A stretch of 29,122 nucleotides of DNA from a virus, in the IMG/VR virus record IMGVR_UViG_3300037234_000200, positions 1 through 29,122 of that record; one strand, written 5' to 3'. The notes beneath the pieces were generated by a model. That model ran no database searches, was not told the DNA's origin, and saw only the letters and a list, made by a program, of their open reading frames with translations. Positions 16,346 to 21,327 of the stretch are shown here, piece after piece. Positions within the stretch are counted from its first letter, which is position 1, and every line of letters starts with the position of its first letter. Both the position numbers and the translations under genes were made by a program.

Positions 16346-16374
16346 ATTATACCACACTTAGTGGTGTTTGTCAA
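16346..16374 (-). promoter_or_regulatory. Consensus sigma-70 promoter (left-going)
   Basis: On the minus strand: TTGACA (16369-16374), a 17-base spacer, then TATAAT (16346-16351), a full match to the host consensus. It lies between the stop of the 95-residue Zn protein gene and the start of the 63-residue gene, and probably drives the ParB-like and replication genes to the left. Confidence 0.88.
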
Positions 16375-16383
16375 GCTTTATTT

Positions 16384-16671
16384 TTATCCCGCCACTTTCT
16401 TGCCTGTAGCGCGATCATATTCCTGTCCTTTGCCTAATCCAAGTCCTTGGCCTTTATTTCTATGGCATGGGGGACACATATTAGCCCAAGGACCGTAAAC
16501 TGTCACCCCATCAATCCAGGTTTCGTGTTCGTCTAACGCACATTTACATATGTCACATCTTGCCGGTGAAGCACCCATCCACTTCTTTTGTTTTGGCTGT
16601 TTGACCTTGCCGGTTTTGTGTTCAAGTACGGCCCCAACTGTAAACATCTTGTGTAGTTCTTTTGACTTCAT
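16384..16671 (-). CDS. Zinc-binding small protein, 95 aa
   Basis: C39-D-I-C42-K-C44 and C66-P-P-C69-H70 form a likely zinc site around G-P-W-A-N-M-C, and the C terminus is G-Q-G-L-G-L-G-K-G-Q-E-Y. Short phage proteins with this C-D-I-C ... G-P-W-A-N-M-C-P-P-C-H ... G-L-G layout are common; I know of no assigned function. A GGGAGGTGA ribosome site precedes the ATG. It ends just upstream of the promoter at 16346-16374. Confidence 0.65.
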   Translation of the reverse strand: MKSKELHKMFTVGAVLEHKTGKVKQPKQKKWMGASPARCDICKCALDEHETWIDGVTVYGPWANMCPPCHRNKGQGLGLGKGQEYDRATGKKVAG

Positions 16672-16685
16672 TTAATCACCTCCCG

Positions 16686-16922
16686 TTAATCGTAGTAGCT
16701 GAACCATAATACCACCCATCCACGCAAATCTGTTGCCCATGCAGGATACTGATATGGTGGCTCGTCCGTTGTATCCGATTGAACAATGTCGCCTAACATA
16801 CAGACAGCATACACTTCATCGTCAATCTCCATTAGGTTATAGCCACGATCAAGAGCATACCACTGGCTAATATCATCCTTGAACAAACAGATGACATACG
16901 GTTTTCCCTCAGACTTATCCAT
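16686..16922 (-). CDS. Hypothetical protein, 78 aa
   Basis: An acidic small protein with several aromatic residues, including W-A-T-D-L-R-G-W-V-V-L-W-F-S-Y-Y-D at the C terminus. It directly follows the 69-residue gene (stop TAA immediately before this ATG), so the two are co-translated. No recognised family. Short acidic early proteins of phages often bind host enzymes, but nothing in the sequence shows this here. Confidence 0.5.
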   Translation of the reverse strand: MDKSEGKPYVICLFKDDISQWYALDRGYNLMEIDDEVYAVCMLGDIVQSDTTDEPPYQYPAWATDLRGWVVLWFSYYD

Positions 16923-17132
16923 TTATTCACCCCCTCCCGTTTGGATTTCACTCCACTCTTCAATGGTGAGATTAAGTCTGACCATACCCTCTCGCCACTG
17001 TTCATTGACATTTTTAATCGTAGTCTCAGATACGCCACGCATACGTGCGTTAGTAGTCCACCTAACAAACGTGGACCCTTCAGCCTTGATCGCCTTTGCT
17101 CTTTCAAATGATATTCCGATTGTGATTGTCAT
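16923..17132 (-). CDS. Hypothetical protein, 69 aa
   Basis: A strong AAAGGAGG site lies 6 bases before the ATG. The segment M-R-G-V-S-E-T-T-I-K-N-V-N-E-Q-W resembles a helix-turn-helix recognition region (V-S-E-x-T-I-x-x-V), so a small DNA-binding protein is possible. The AT-rich palindrome copy C begins about 11 bases upstream, so this gene may be controlled through it. Family not recognised. Confidence 0.55.
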   Translation of the reverse strand: MTITIGISFERAKAIKAEGSTFVRWTTNARMRGVSETTIKNVNEQWREGMVRLNLTIEEWSEIQTGGGE

Positions 17133-17142
17133 TCAATCCTCC

Positions 17143-17160
17143 TTTTATAATATTATAAAA
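17143..17160. repeat. AT-rich palindrome copy C
   Basis: TTTTATAATATTATAAAA, perfect. It ends about 10 bases before the start codon of the 69-residue gene and abuts its ribosome site; palindrome copy 10 lies 26 bases to the right. Confidence 0.75.
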
Positions 17161-17175
17161 CGGATTAAATCCGCA

Positions 17176-17218
17176 TAATCGGTCAAGACTATTGTCTGAT
17201 AACAGTCTCAACCGATTA
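17176..17218. terminator. Palindrome copy 10 with extended arms
   Basis: The core copy (17187-17207: GACTATTGTC, T, GATAACAGTC) is flanked by TAATCGGT and ACCGATTA, making a 43-bp symmetric region centred at 17197 with two short mismatched stretches. It begins 6 bases after the stop of the 136-residue gene, fitting a terminator or processing hairpin. Confidence 0.6.
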
Positions 17219-17224
17219 AACTGA

Positions 17225-17635
17225 TCATCCGTCGCGGTAGCCTTCTCTGATAATGGGATTCAACCAATCAATAAAATTCTCTTCGTCTTCAAAATCCCAG
17301 TGCTGTGCAACATTGGCTCCGAGCGCGTATACGTGCGTTCGCAGATCACCATACGCAGGCTGCTCTAATTCCGGTCTGAATTTCTTGGGCTTCTGCTCTT
17401 CAAGTCTCGGAGAAATGTGCTTGACTCCACACAACCTCCGACCAGTGGCATACTCCACTTTTTCAATTATGGCGTTGATGCCTTCAATCGCTTCTCTCTC
17501 CATTTCCATAATCGCTTCATTTTTCAAAGCGATCTCGTCCACAATGGTTTCAGCGGAGACTTTGACTTCAAAGCCATGCTCACCATCGGGGATGGTGTGT
17601 CCTCTCGGGACAGTGCAAATCCGTTCGTACTTCAT
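17225..17635 (-). CDS. Hypothetical protein, 136 aa
   Basis: ATG at 17635 with AAGGGGG 6 bases upstream. The first 45 residues are beta-like; residues about 36-60 form a charged helix (A-L-K-N-E-A-I-M-E-M-E-R-E-A-I), possibly a short coiled coil; the C terminus is acidic and aromatic. No family recognised. It is the last gene of the small early operon started by the promoter at 18099-18127. Confidence 0.55.
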   Translation of the reverse strand: MKYERICTVPRGHTIPDGEHGFEVKVSAETIVDEIALKNEAIMEMEREAIEGINAIIEKVEYATGRRLCGVKHISPRLEEQKPKKFRPELEQPAYGDLRTHVYALGANVAQHWDFEDEENFIDWLNPIIREGYRDG

Positions 17636-17674
17636 GCGACCCCCTTCTTATGGTCTAAAGGTTTTTGCCAATCG

Positions 17675-17824
17675 CTAATCGCCCATGATGTAATCGAGCA
17701 TAAAATCAGCGTCAATATCCGCTTCATACTTCACAAAGAAAAATGCTTCCGTGTAACTATCCGCCACGAAAGACATATTTAATCCGCTTACACGCCACCC
17801 TTGATCCGTCCACTTGATCCGCAT
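17675..17824 (-). CDS. Small acidic protein, 49 aa
   Basis: ATG at 17824 preceded by AAGGGGGTGA, stop TAG at 17675-17677. The product starts M-R-I-K-W-T-D-Q-G-W-R-V and ends D-Y-I-M-G-D. It begins immediately after the stop of the next upstream gene (TAAATG), so the two are translated as a pair. No family recognised; coding support is the ribosome site and packing. Confidence 0.55.
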   Translation of the reverse strand: MRIKWTDQGWRVSGLNMSFVADSYTEAFFFVKYEADIDADFMLDYIMGD

Positions 17825-17950
17825 TTAATCACCCCCTTCAAGTTGTTCAAATCTCTTTTCAACTACGATCAGCAAATCATTGTTAAAACCATCGACTGCA
17901 TAAATCAGTGCCATGATAAACAAAATCGTGCCTATGATCCATTTTATCAT
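17825..17950 (-). CDS. Small membrane protein, 41 aa
   Basis: ATG at 17950 with GGGAGA just upstream; stop TAA at 17825-17827. Residues 2-19 (I-K-W-I-I-G-T-I-L-F-I-M-A-L-I-Y-A-V) form one membrane helix, followed by a short acidic tail. It is the first gene after the promoter at 18099-18127. Small early phage membrane proteins often act on host functions, but no role can be read here. Confidence 0.5.
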   Translation of the reverse strand: MIKWIIGTILFIMALIYAVDGFNNDLLIVVEKRFEQLEGGD

Positions 17951-17984
17951 TTTATCTCCCGATCAGTTTTGTGTTTATATTCCA

Positions 17985-18005
17985 GACTGTTGTCTGATAA
18001 TAGTC
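17985..18005. repeat. Dispersed palindrome copy 11
   Basis: GACTGTTGTC, T, GATAATAGTC: two arm differences. It lies in the leader of the left-going operon between its promoter (start about 18092) and the first gene, next to AT-rich copy D. Confidence 0.8.
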
Positions 18006-18015
18006 TACGATTCTC

Positions 18016-18037
18016 CGTTTTATAATATTATAAAACG
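18016..18037. repeat. AT-rich palindrome copy D
   Basis: Perfect 22-bp palindrome: CG, TTTTATAATATTATAAAA, CG. It lies 10 bases from palindrome copy 11, in the leader of the left-going operon. Confidence 0.8.
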
Positions 18038-18092
18038 ATTCAAAAACCGCTTTATTCAGGGTGTATACAAAAGGATAAACCTCAAGTGTTCA

Positions 18093-18112
18093 ATGTATAT
18101 TATATCATACAT
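18093..18112. promoter_or_regulatory. Operator-like dyad over a -10 box
   Basis: ATGTAT and ATACAT separated by 8 bases, symmetric across the TATAAT of the left-going promoter. Confidence 0.5.
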
Positions 18113-18127
18113 AGTCCTATATGTCAA
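18099..18127 (-). promoter_or_regulatory. Consensus sigma-70 promoter (left-going)
   Basis: Minus-strand TTGACA (18122-18127), 17-base spacer, TATAAT (18099-18104): full consensus. It is the likely promoter for the three genes from 17950 to 17225. It shares the TTGACATA start with the promoters near 19176 and 20416. Confidence 0.88.
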
Positions 18128-18249
18128 GGGACCGATAGGTGTATAAAACGGGGTTTATGGCAGGGGTTTAAAATGGATTTTAAGGGGTCTTAAAGCCGAT
18201 TCTAAGGACTTTAAAAGTCAAGATATACCATAAGCCCTTTAAAATAACA

Positions 18250-18279
18250 AAACCCCTTGAACGGCCATTCAAGGGGTTT
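18250..18279. terminator. Hairpin 3 of a tandem terminator array
   Basis: AAACCCCTTGAA / TTCAAGGGGTTT arms of 12 bases around a 6-base loop, with runs of A and T on either side. It lies downstream of the left-going 238-residue gene. Confidence 0.7.
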
Positions 18280-18295
18280 AAATTGAATTTGCTGT

Positions 18296-18318
18296 AAAGC
18301 CTTGACAGTCAAGGCTTT
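18296..18318. terminator. Hairpin 2 of a tandem terminator array
   Basis: AAAGCCTTGA / TCAAGGCTTT arms of 10 bases around a 3-base loop. Confidence 0.65.
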
Positions 18319-18327
18319 AAAATAAAA

Positions 18328-18358
18328 AACCCCTATAGACTCAAAGCCTATAGGGGTT
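18328..18358 (-). terminator. Hairpin 1 of a tandem terminator array
   Basis: AACCCCTATAG / CTATAGGGGTT arms around a 9-base loop. On the minus strand it is followed by a T-rich tract, fitting an intrinsic terminator 14 bases after the stop of the 238-residue gene. Confidence 0.75.
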
Positions 18359-18371
18359 CAAGTTAAAAGGT

Positions 18372-19088
18372 TTATGCGGTTTTGGCTTTTTTCGGTTCGG
18401 CTGGAATTGTGCCCTTGACCGTATGAATTGAAACAGCTACGTCGGACAACCGATAAGACAGGTTGTCAATTTCATGCGCTTGCGTTTCCTTATACTGTTT
18501 CGGGTTATTCAAGGTTCGCTGTTCAAGGACTTCTGTTGCATGGTTCATAAAAGCCAAAATTTGGTCAATGGTTAACTTTTCCATTGATACCGATTTTGCT
18601 TCCGCTGTTGCTTTTTCCGCTGCTGTTTTCTTTACAACCGGACCCTTGTCGACCGGACTTTTTAAACCGACCGCTTTAAAGTCCTCTGCTGTTGCCGATT
18701 CATTTGCTTTCAAGTCCTTGCGGATTGCAGCTTTGATACTGGCAGGATTTGACAAGGTTTTGCCTTTTGTGGCCTTGTCGATAGCCGATTGATTAGTGAA
18801 TAGCCAAATGGCATTTGAAACGTCTTGACTGTTCATAAGCGGAAAATAGGTTTTGACAAACTCCCCAAAGATACCGGAATTGAGGTTTGTCTTTTCACTT
18901 GCCAGATGTGATTTTGCTTGACTTGCGAACGCTCCAAAGTTCAACCAAGCCTGTTTGTCGGCTTTGATACGTTGTGTACCTTTTAAAGTATCATACGCCT
19001 TTTGAGCTTGAGTAAAGTCTTTTTTAGTCAAGCCTAAGTCCTTCAAAGCCCTTGTCAGTTGTGCGTTTGTTTCTGTTGCTGTTGCCAT
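18372..19088 (-). CDS. Hypothetical early protein, 238 aa
   Basis: The ATG at 19088 has AAAGGA about 8 bases upstream and is preferred to TTG 19094. The product is Ala/Lys/Thr-rich and helical, with an N-terminal segment T-R-A-L-K-D-L-G-L-T-K-K-D-F and a C-terminal basic tail (P-K-K-A-K-T-A). No family recognised. It is a single-gene unit: its own promoter (19153-19181), a 5' hairpin, and three tandem terminators after it. It is the first left-going gene beside the control region, so it is probably expressed early and strongly. Confidence 0.6.
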   Translation of the reverse strand: MATATETNAQLTRALKDLGLTKKDFTQAQKAYDTLKGTQRIKADKQAWLNFGAFASQAKSHLASEKTNLNSGIFGEFVKTYFPLMNSQDVSNAIWLFTNQSAIDKATKGKTLSNPASIKAAIRKDLKANESATAEDFKAVGLKSPVDKGPVVKKTAAEKATAEAKSVSMEKLTIDQILAFMNHATEVLEQRTLNNPKQYKETQAHEIDNLSYRLSDVAVSIHTVKGTIPAEPKKAKTA

Positions 19089-19126
19089 TGTCAATTCCTT
19101 TCTTGTGCCACATTGTGGTGGCTGTT

Positions 19127-19148
19127 GTCCGGTCTTAATTGACCGGAC
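19127..19148. promoter_or_regulatory. Leader hairpin at a transcription start
   Basis: GTCCGGTC and GACCGGAC around TTAATT. The predicted start of the left-going transcript (about 19146) falls in it. A further inverted copy of the arm (19184-19194) lies beyond the promoter, so two 11-base arms (19139-19149 and 19184-19194) also bracket the promoter. Confidence 0.5.
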
Positions 19149-19152
19149 CTAT

Positions 19153-19181
19153 AATGTAATACATTTCTGGTTGTATGTCAA
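19153..19181 (-). promoter_or_regulatory. Probable sigma-70 promoter (left-going)
   Basis: Minus-strand TTGACA (19176-19181), 17-base spacer, TACATT (19153-19158; 4 of 6 consensus). A perfect dyad AATGTA-A-TACATT (19153-19165) covers the -10 box, as an operator would. Confidence 0.65.
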
Positions 19182-19225
19182 GGGGTCCGGTCAAAATAAA
19201 TGAAAATAAATGAAAATAAGTTCTG

Positions 19226-19246
19226 GACTGTTGTCCGACAATAGTC
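19226..19246. repeat. Dispersed palindrome copy 12
   Basis: GACTGTTGTC, C, GACAATAGTC: one difference between arms. It is paired with AT-rich copy E 25 bases to the right. Confidence 0.85.
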
Positions 19247-19271
19247 AAGCCCTTTACCTGTCAAGCCTTGA

Positions 19272-19295
19272 CCGTTTTATAATATTATAAAACGG
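19272..19295. repeat. AT-rich palindrome copy E
   Basis: Perfect 24-bp palindrome: CCG, TTTTATAATATTATAAAA, CGG. Confidence 0.82.
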
Positions 19296-19372
19296 GAAGC
19301 GGATTGACCGCTTGACCGCTTGACCACTTCCGCATTAAAGAAATGTTCCTTGTGTTCCTTGTAAAGTTATTG

Positions 19373-19422
19373 CTTCTTTTAAAGTCTTCTTTTAATACTT
19401 CTTTTAAAGTCTTCTTTTAATA
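19373..19422. repeat. Two 25-bp tandem repeats
   Basis: Perfect back-to-back copies (19373-19397 and 19398-19422), each built of two CTTCTTTTAAW halves. Confidence 0.9.
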
Positions 19423-19736
19423 GGTCAATTACTTCCCTGTAAAACCGCTATTGACAAGGCTTTACAAGGATTTGGGAAGTACTTGTGTTTAGTGTTCCTT
19501 GTATTGTGCCAAATAAAAACAGCCCTAAGTATCTGTATTTGTTATATGTTCTTTGTGTTCTTAATAGAAGTATATTAATATAATAGAAGTATAACACAAA
19601 CAGCGGGTTATTCATTTTTTATTTTATATGTAAAACCACAATAGACCGGACAGGGAACACAAGGCACAAGGAACACTGGACCGCTTGACCGCTTCCGCTT
19701 GACCGCTTCCGGTTAGCTGTTTGCTTGCTACCTGTC

Positions 19737-19880
19737 GGACTGTCAGCGGTCAGCGGTCAGCGGTCAGCCTGTTGCCTGTCAGCCTGTCAGCCTGTCAGCC
19801 TGTCAGCCTGTTGCCTGTTGCCTGTTGCCTGTTGCCTGTTGCCTGTTGCCTGTTGCCTGTTGCCTGTTGCCTGTCAGGGT
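19737..19880. repeat. Tandem 7-8-bp array (GTCAGCG, TGTCAGCC, TGTTGCC)
   Basis: Several GTCAGCG units, then TGTTGCC, four TGTCAGCC, then nine exact TGTTGCC units (19809-19871) and a final TGTCAGG. It is phase-shifting between 7 and 8 bp, so not protein-coding. The unit TGTTGCC resembles the TGTTGTC half-site of the dispersed palindrome. Confidence 0.85.
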
Positions 19881-20111
19881 TGCAATTTTTTATCCGGACC
19901 ATTCGATATTCAGAATGTTAAACAATGAGTTTAAGACTGTTGTCGATCAAGGTTTTAATCAATCTGGCAGGTTTTGCCGACTACCGGAAAAATGAATTGA
20001 CCGACCGACCCCGGTGCCCCCTCAAGGCCCCCCACCCCCAAAAAGAAATATCCGCGAATCCAAAAACCATCCCACGATAATTTTTTCTGAAATTTCAAGT
20101 AAAAATCTTTA

Positions 20112-20132
20112 GACTGTTGTCTGCCAATAATC
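20112..20132. repeat. Dispersed palindrome copy 13 (degenerate)
   Basis: GACTGTTGTC, T, GCCAATAATC: intact left half, two changes in the right half. Confidence 0.6.
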
Positions 20133-20159
20133 CCAAATTTCCTCACTTAATAGAAACCA

Positions 20160-20179
20160 TTGGCACGATTCTTGCATAG
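20160..20179 (+). promoter_or_regulatory. Sigma-54-type promoter (right-going)
   Basis: TTGGCACG-ATTC-TTGCATAG contains the full -24/-12 signature TGGCACG-N4-TTGC(A/T), with GG and GC separated by 10 bases. It points right toward the late operon; expected start about 20187. Its exact 20-base reverse complement occurs at 20378-20397. Confidence 0.72.
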
Positions 20180-20197
20180 GAGAACTTCCGCACCCTC

Positions 20198-20358
20198 GGA
20201 GTATTGACAAGCCCGATAATACTCTGCCCCTACCCGTACCCCATTTGGGAGTATTGTAGTCGCTGACAATAGCTTTCAGGGCTGTTGTCATTCATTTAAA
20301 GGCATGGTCAATACTCCAGACTACCGACCCCACCCACTCTAAGTATTGTCACAATACT
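20198..20358. promoter_or_regulatory. Cluster of GGAGTATTG half-sites between the sigma-54 promoters
   Basis: GGAGTATTG at 20198 and 20248, inverted copies ending in ATACTC at 20217-20224 and 20308-20317, GACAATAGC at 20265, GGCTGTTGTC at 20280, and a perfect AGTATTGT-C-ACAATACT dyad at 20342-20358. All resemble halves of the dispersed palindrome. Confidence 0.5.
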
Positions 20359-20377
20359 CTCGATTTAAAGTATCGCT

Positions 20378-20397
20378 CTATGCAAGAATCGTGCCAA
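20378..20397 (-). promoter_or_regulatory. Sigma-54-type promoter (left-going)
   Basis: Exact reverse complement of 20160-20179, so the same perfect -24/-12 motif reads left, toward the other copy. Expected start about 20370, about 183 bases from the right-going start. Confidence 0.7.
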
Positions 20398-20415
20398 GTG
20401 TTTTAAAAATAGTTC

Positions 20416-20444
20416 TTGACATACACTACTTTATGTGATATAAT
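20416..20444 (+). promoter_or_regulatory. Consensus sigma-70 promoter for the late operon
   Basis: TTGACA (20416-20421), 17-base spacer, TATAAT (20439-20444): full consensus, about 60 bases before the small terminase start. It shares TTGACATA and a TGATATAAT -10 region with the promoter at 18099-18127. Confidence 0.88.
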
Positions 20445-20465
20445 GACTCCATATATGGAGTCATT
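20442..20465. promoter_or_regulatory. Operator-like palindrome at the late promoter start
   Basis: Perfect 24-bp dyad: AATGACTCCATA and its complement, overlapping the end of the -10 box and the predicted start (about 20451). Confidence 0.65.
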
Positions 20466-20482
20466 AAACGAACCCAAATTGA

Positions 20483-20503
20483 GACTATTGTAGGACAATA
20501 CTC
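20483..20503. repeat. Palindrome copy 14, start-codon variant
   Basis: GACTATTGTA, G, GACAATACTC, ending 2 bases before the small terminase ATG. The core reads TTGTAGGACAA instead of TTGTCNGACAA, which creates an AGGA 10 bases before the ATG. The same variant recurs only before the endolysin gene. Confidence 0.8.
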
Positions 20504-20505
20504 CG

Positions 20506-20994
20506 ATGGATTTTGACTTTTTAAACGACACAGCGGAAGTTGAGGATAAAGCGGGTCCCTTAATTCCAGACGTATTGGAAGAGGGACACGGACCGAATCT
20601 GACGAAGATGAACCAGATGACGCGCAAGAAGTTTACGCAGGGCGTGTTGAATGTTTATCAGCAGTTGGGCGGTGACGTATGGCTGTTGCAGCAAGCAGCT
20701 ATTGATCCTAAAGGCTTCCTTGATATGATGAAGAAACTAATCCCTACCAATATGAACATTGACCAGATGGAGGGATTTAGCATCACATTGATTGACCGCT
20801 ACGGAAACCGTGCGGAAATTAACCAAAATGGCGATTCACCCCGCGCAGTCGAACTTGGCCCCAAACCATCGCAAGACCGCGCAAATGAGCAGCCGGGGGA
20901 GGGACCTGATCTGGCTATCACGGAAACTTTCCCGGCTCCTCCTAACAGACTGTTGTCGGACAACAGTCCAGAAGGATTTGACTTTGAACTATAA
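20506..20994 (+). CDS. terS: Putative small terminase subunit
   Basis: The 162-residue product has a central T-R-K-K-F-T-Q-G-V-L-N-V-Y-Q-Q-L-G-G-D-V-W-L-L-Q-Q-A segment (about residues 42-67), then D-P-K-G-F-L-D-M-M-K-K-L-I-P, a layout I associate with podophage small terminase subunits. That role fits the first gene of the late operon, though lysis genes separate it from TerL. The N terminus is acidic. The last residues include R-L-L-S-D-N-S-P, encoded by a perfect palindrome at 20948-20968. There is no separate ribosome site except the AGGA inside palindrome copy 14. Assignment is by motif resemblance and position. Confidence 0.62.
   Translation: MDFDFLNDTAEVEDKAGPLIPDVLEEGHGPNLTKMNQMTRKKFTQGVLNVYQQLGGDVWLLQQAAIDPKGFLDMMKKLIPTNMNIDQMEGFSITLIDRYGNRAEINQNGDSPRAVELGPKPSQDRANEQPGEGPDLAITETFPAPPNRLLSDNSPEGFDFEL
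20948..20968. repeat. Dispersed palindrome copy 15 (perfect, 3' end of terS)
   Basis: Perfect 21-bp copy, GACTGTTGTC, G, then the complement; read L-L-S-D-N-S eight codons before the stop. Confidence 0.92.
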
Positions 20995-21009
20995 CGGAGG
21001 TAAAATAAA

Positions 21010-21318
21010 ATGGAAGAAGTAACTTTTGGACAGTACGCTGTCCCCGTGATATTGACCGTTGTCCTGGGATTGATTTATAAGATGGTAACATCCATTCCTG
21101 ATAAATGGAAAGCTTTGGTTGCCGTTATTTGTGGTATCGGGTTGGGTCTTATCGCAATACCTTATAACTCGTTACCATTCACCGTAGTCAATATCGTAGA
21201 CCATACAATTTATGGTCTAATGACAGGAGCGTCTGCGGTTGGCTTGTGGGAATTATCGCGGACCGTAATTAAACCACGCACCGACGGAACACCACCGCCA
21301 ACTACAAAAACCCCATAA
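21010..21318 (+). CDS. Holin-like membrane protein
   Basis: The 102-residue product has three hydrophobic segments (about residues 10-27, 34-52, 60-81) joined by short charged turns and a polar Pro/Thr-rich C terminus. This is the layout of class I-type holins. GGAGGTAAAATAAA precedes the ATG. It sits with a lipoprotein and an NlpC/P60 endolysin, forming a compact lysis cassette; a holin would form membrane lesions that free the endolysin. Other small membrane roles cannot be excluded. Confidence 0.62.
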   Translation: MEEVTFGQYAVPVILTVVLGLIYKMVTSIPDKWKALVAVICGIGLGLIAIPYNSLPFTVVNIVDHTIYGLMTGASAVGLWELSRTVIKPRTDGTPPPTTKTP

Positions 21319-21327
21319 GGAGGATAG

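Larger units (their letters stand above)
19296..20159. other. Gene-free control region with iteron-like repeats (candidate replication origin)
   Basis: No credible gene: open frames here come from low-complexity repeats or lack start signals. Contents in order are: 8-bp repeats TTGACCGC x2 plus TTGACCAC (19304-19327); GTTCCTTGT repeats near 19346 and 19491 with inverted copies near 19665; two perfect 25-bp repeats (19373-19422); two 13-bp TAATAGAAGTATA repeats (19562-19593); GACCGCTT repeats (19679-19712); and a tandem array of 7-8-bp units (19737-19880). Dense direct repeats in AT-rich DNA at the divergence of early and late operons fit an origin; this is an inference. Confidence 0.5.

Noticed and set aside
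17143-17160. AT-rich palindrome as an ordinary sigma-70 promoter
   Set aside because: It contains TATAAT on both strands, but no reasonable -35 hexamer lies 16-18 bases upstream at any of the five copies on either strand.
19737-19880. CRISPR array
   Set aside because: Units of 7-8 bp without spacers and no cas genes.
19721-19928. Two overlapping plus-strand open frames reading repeated L-P-V-A-C-C or S-A-C-Q-P-V units
   Set aside because: They arise from the tandem 7-8-bp DNA array; unit length changes shift the frame and there is no ribosome site, so they are not genes.
19955-20291. Minus-strand open frames of 60-63 codons in the control region
   Set aside because: No ribosome sites, they run through the sigma-54 motif and half-site cluster, and composition is unlike neighbouring genes.
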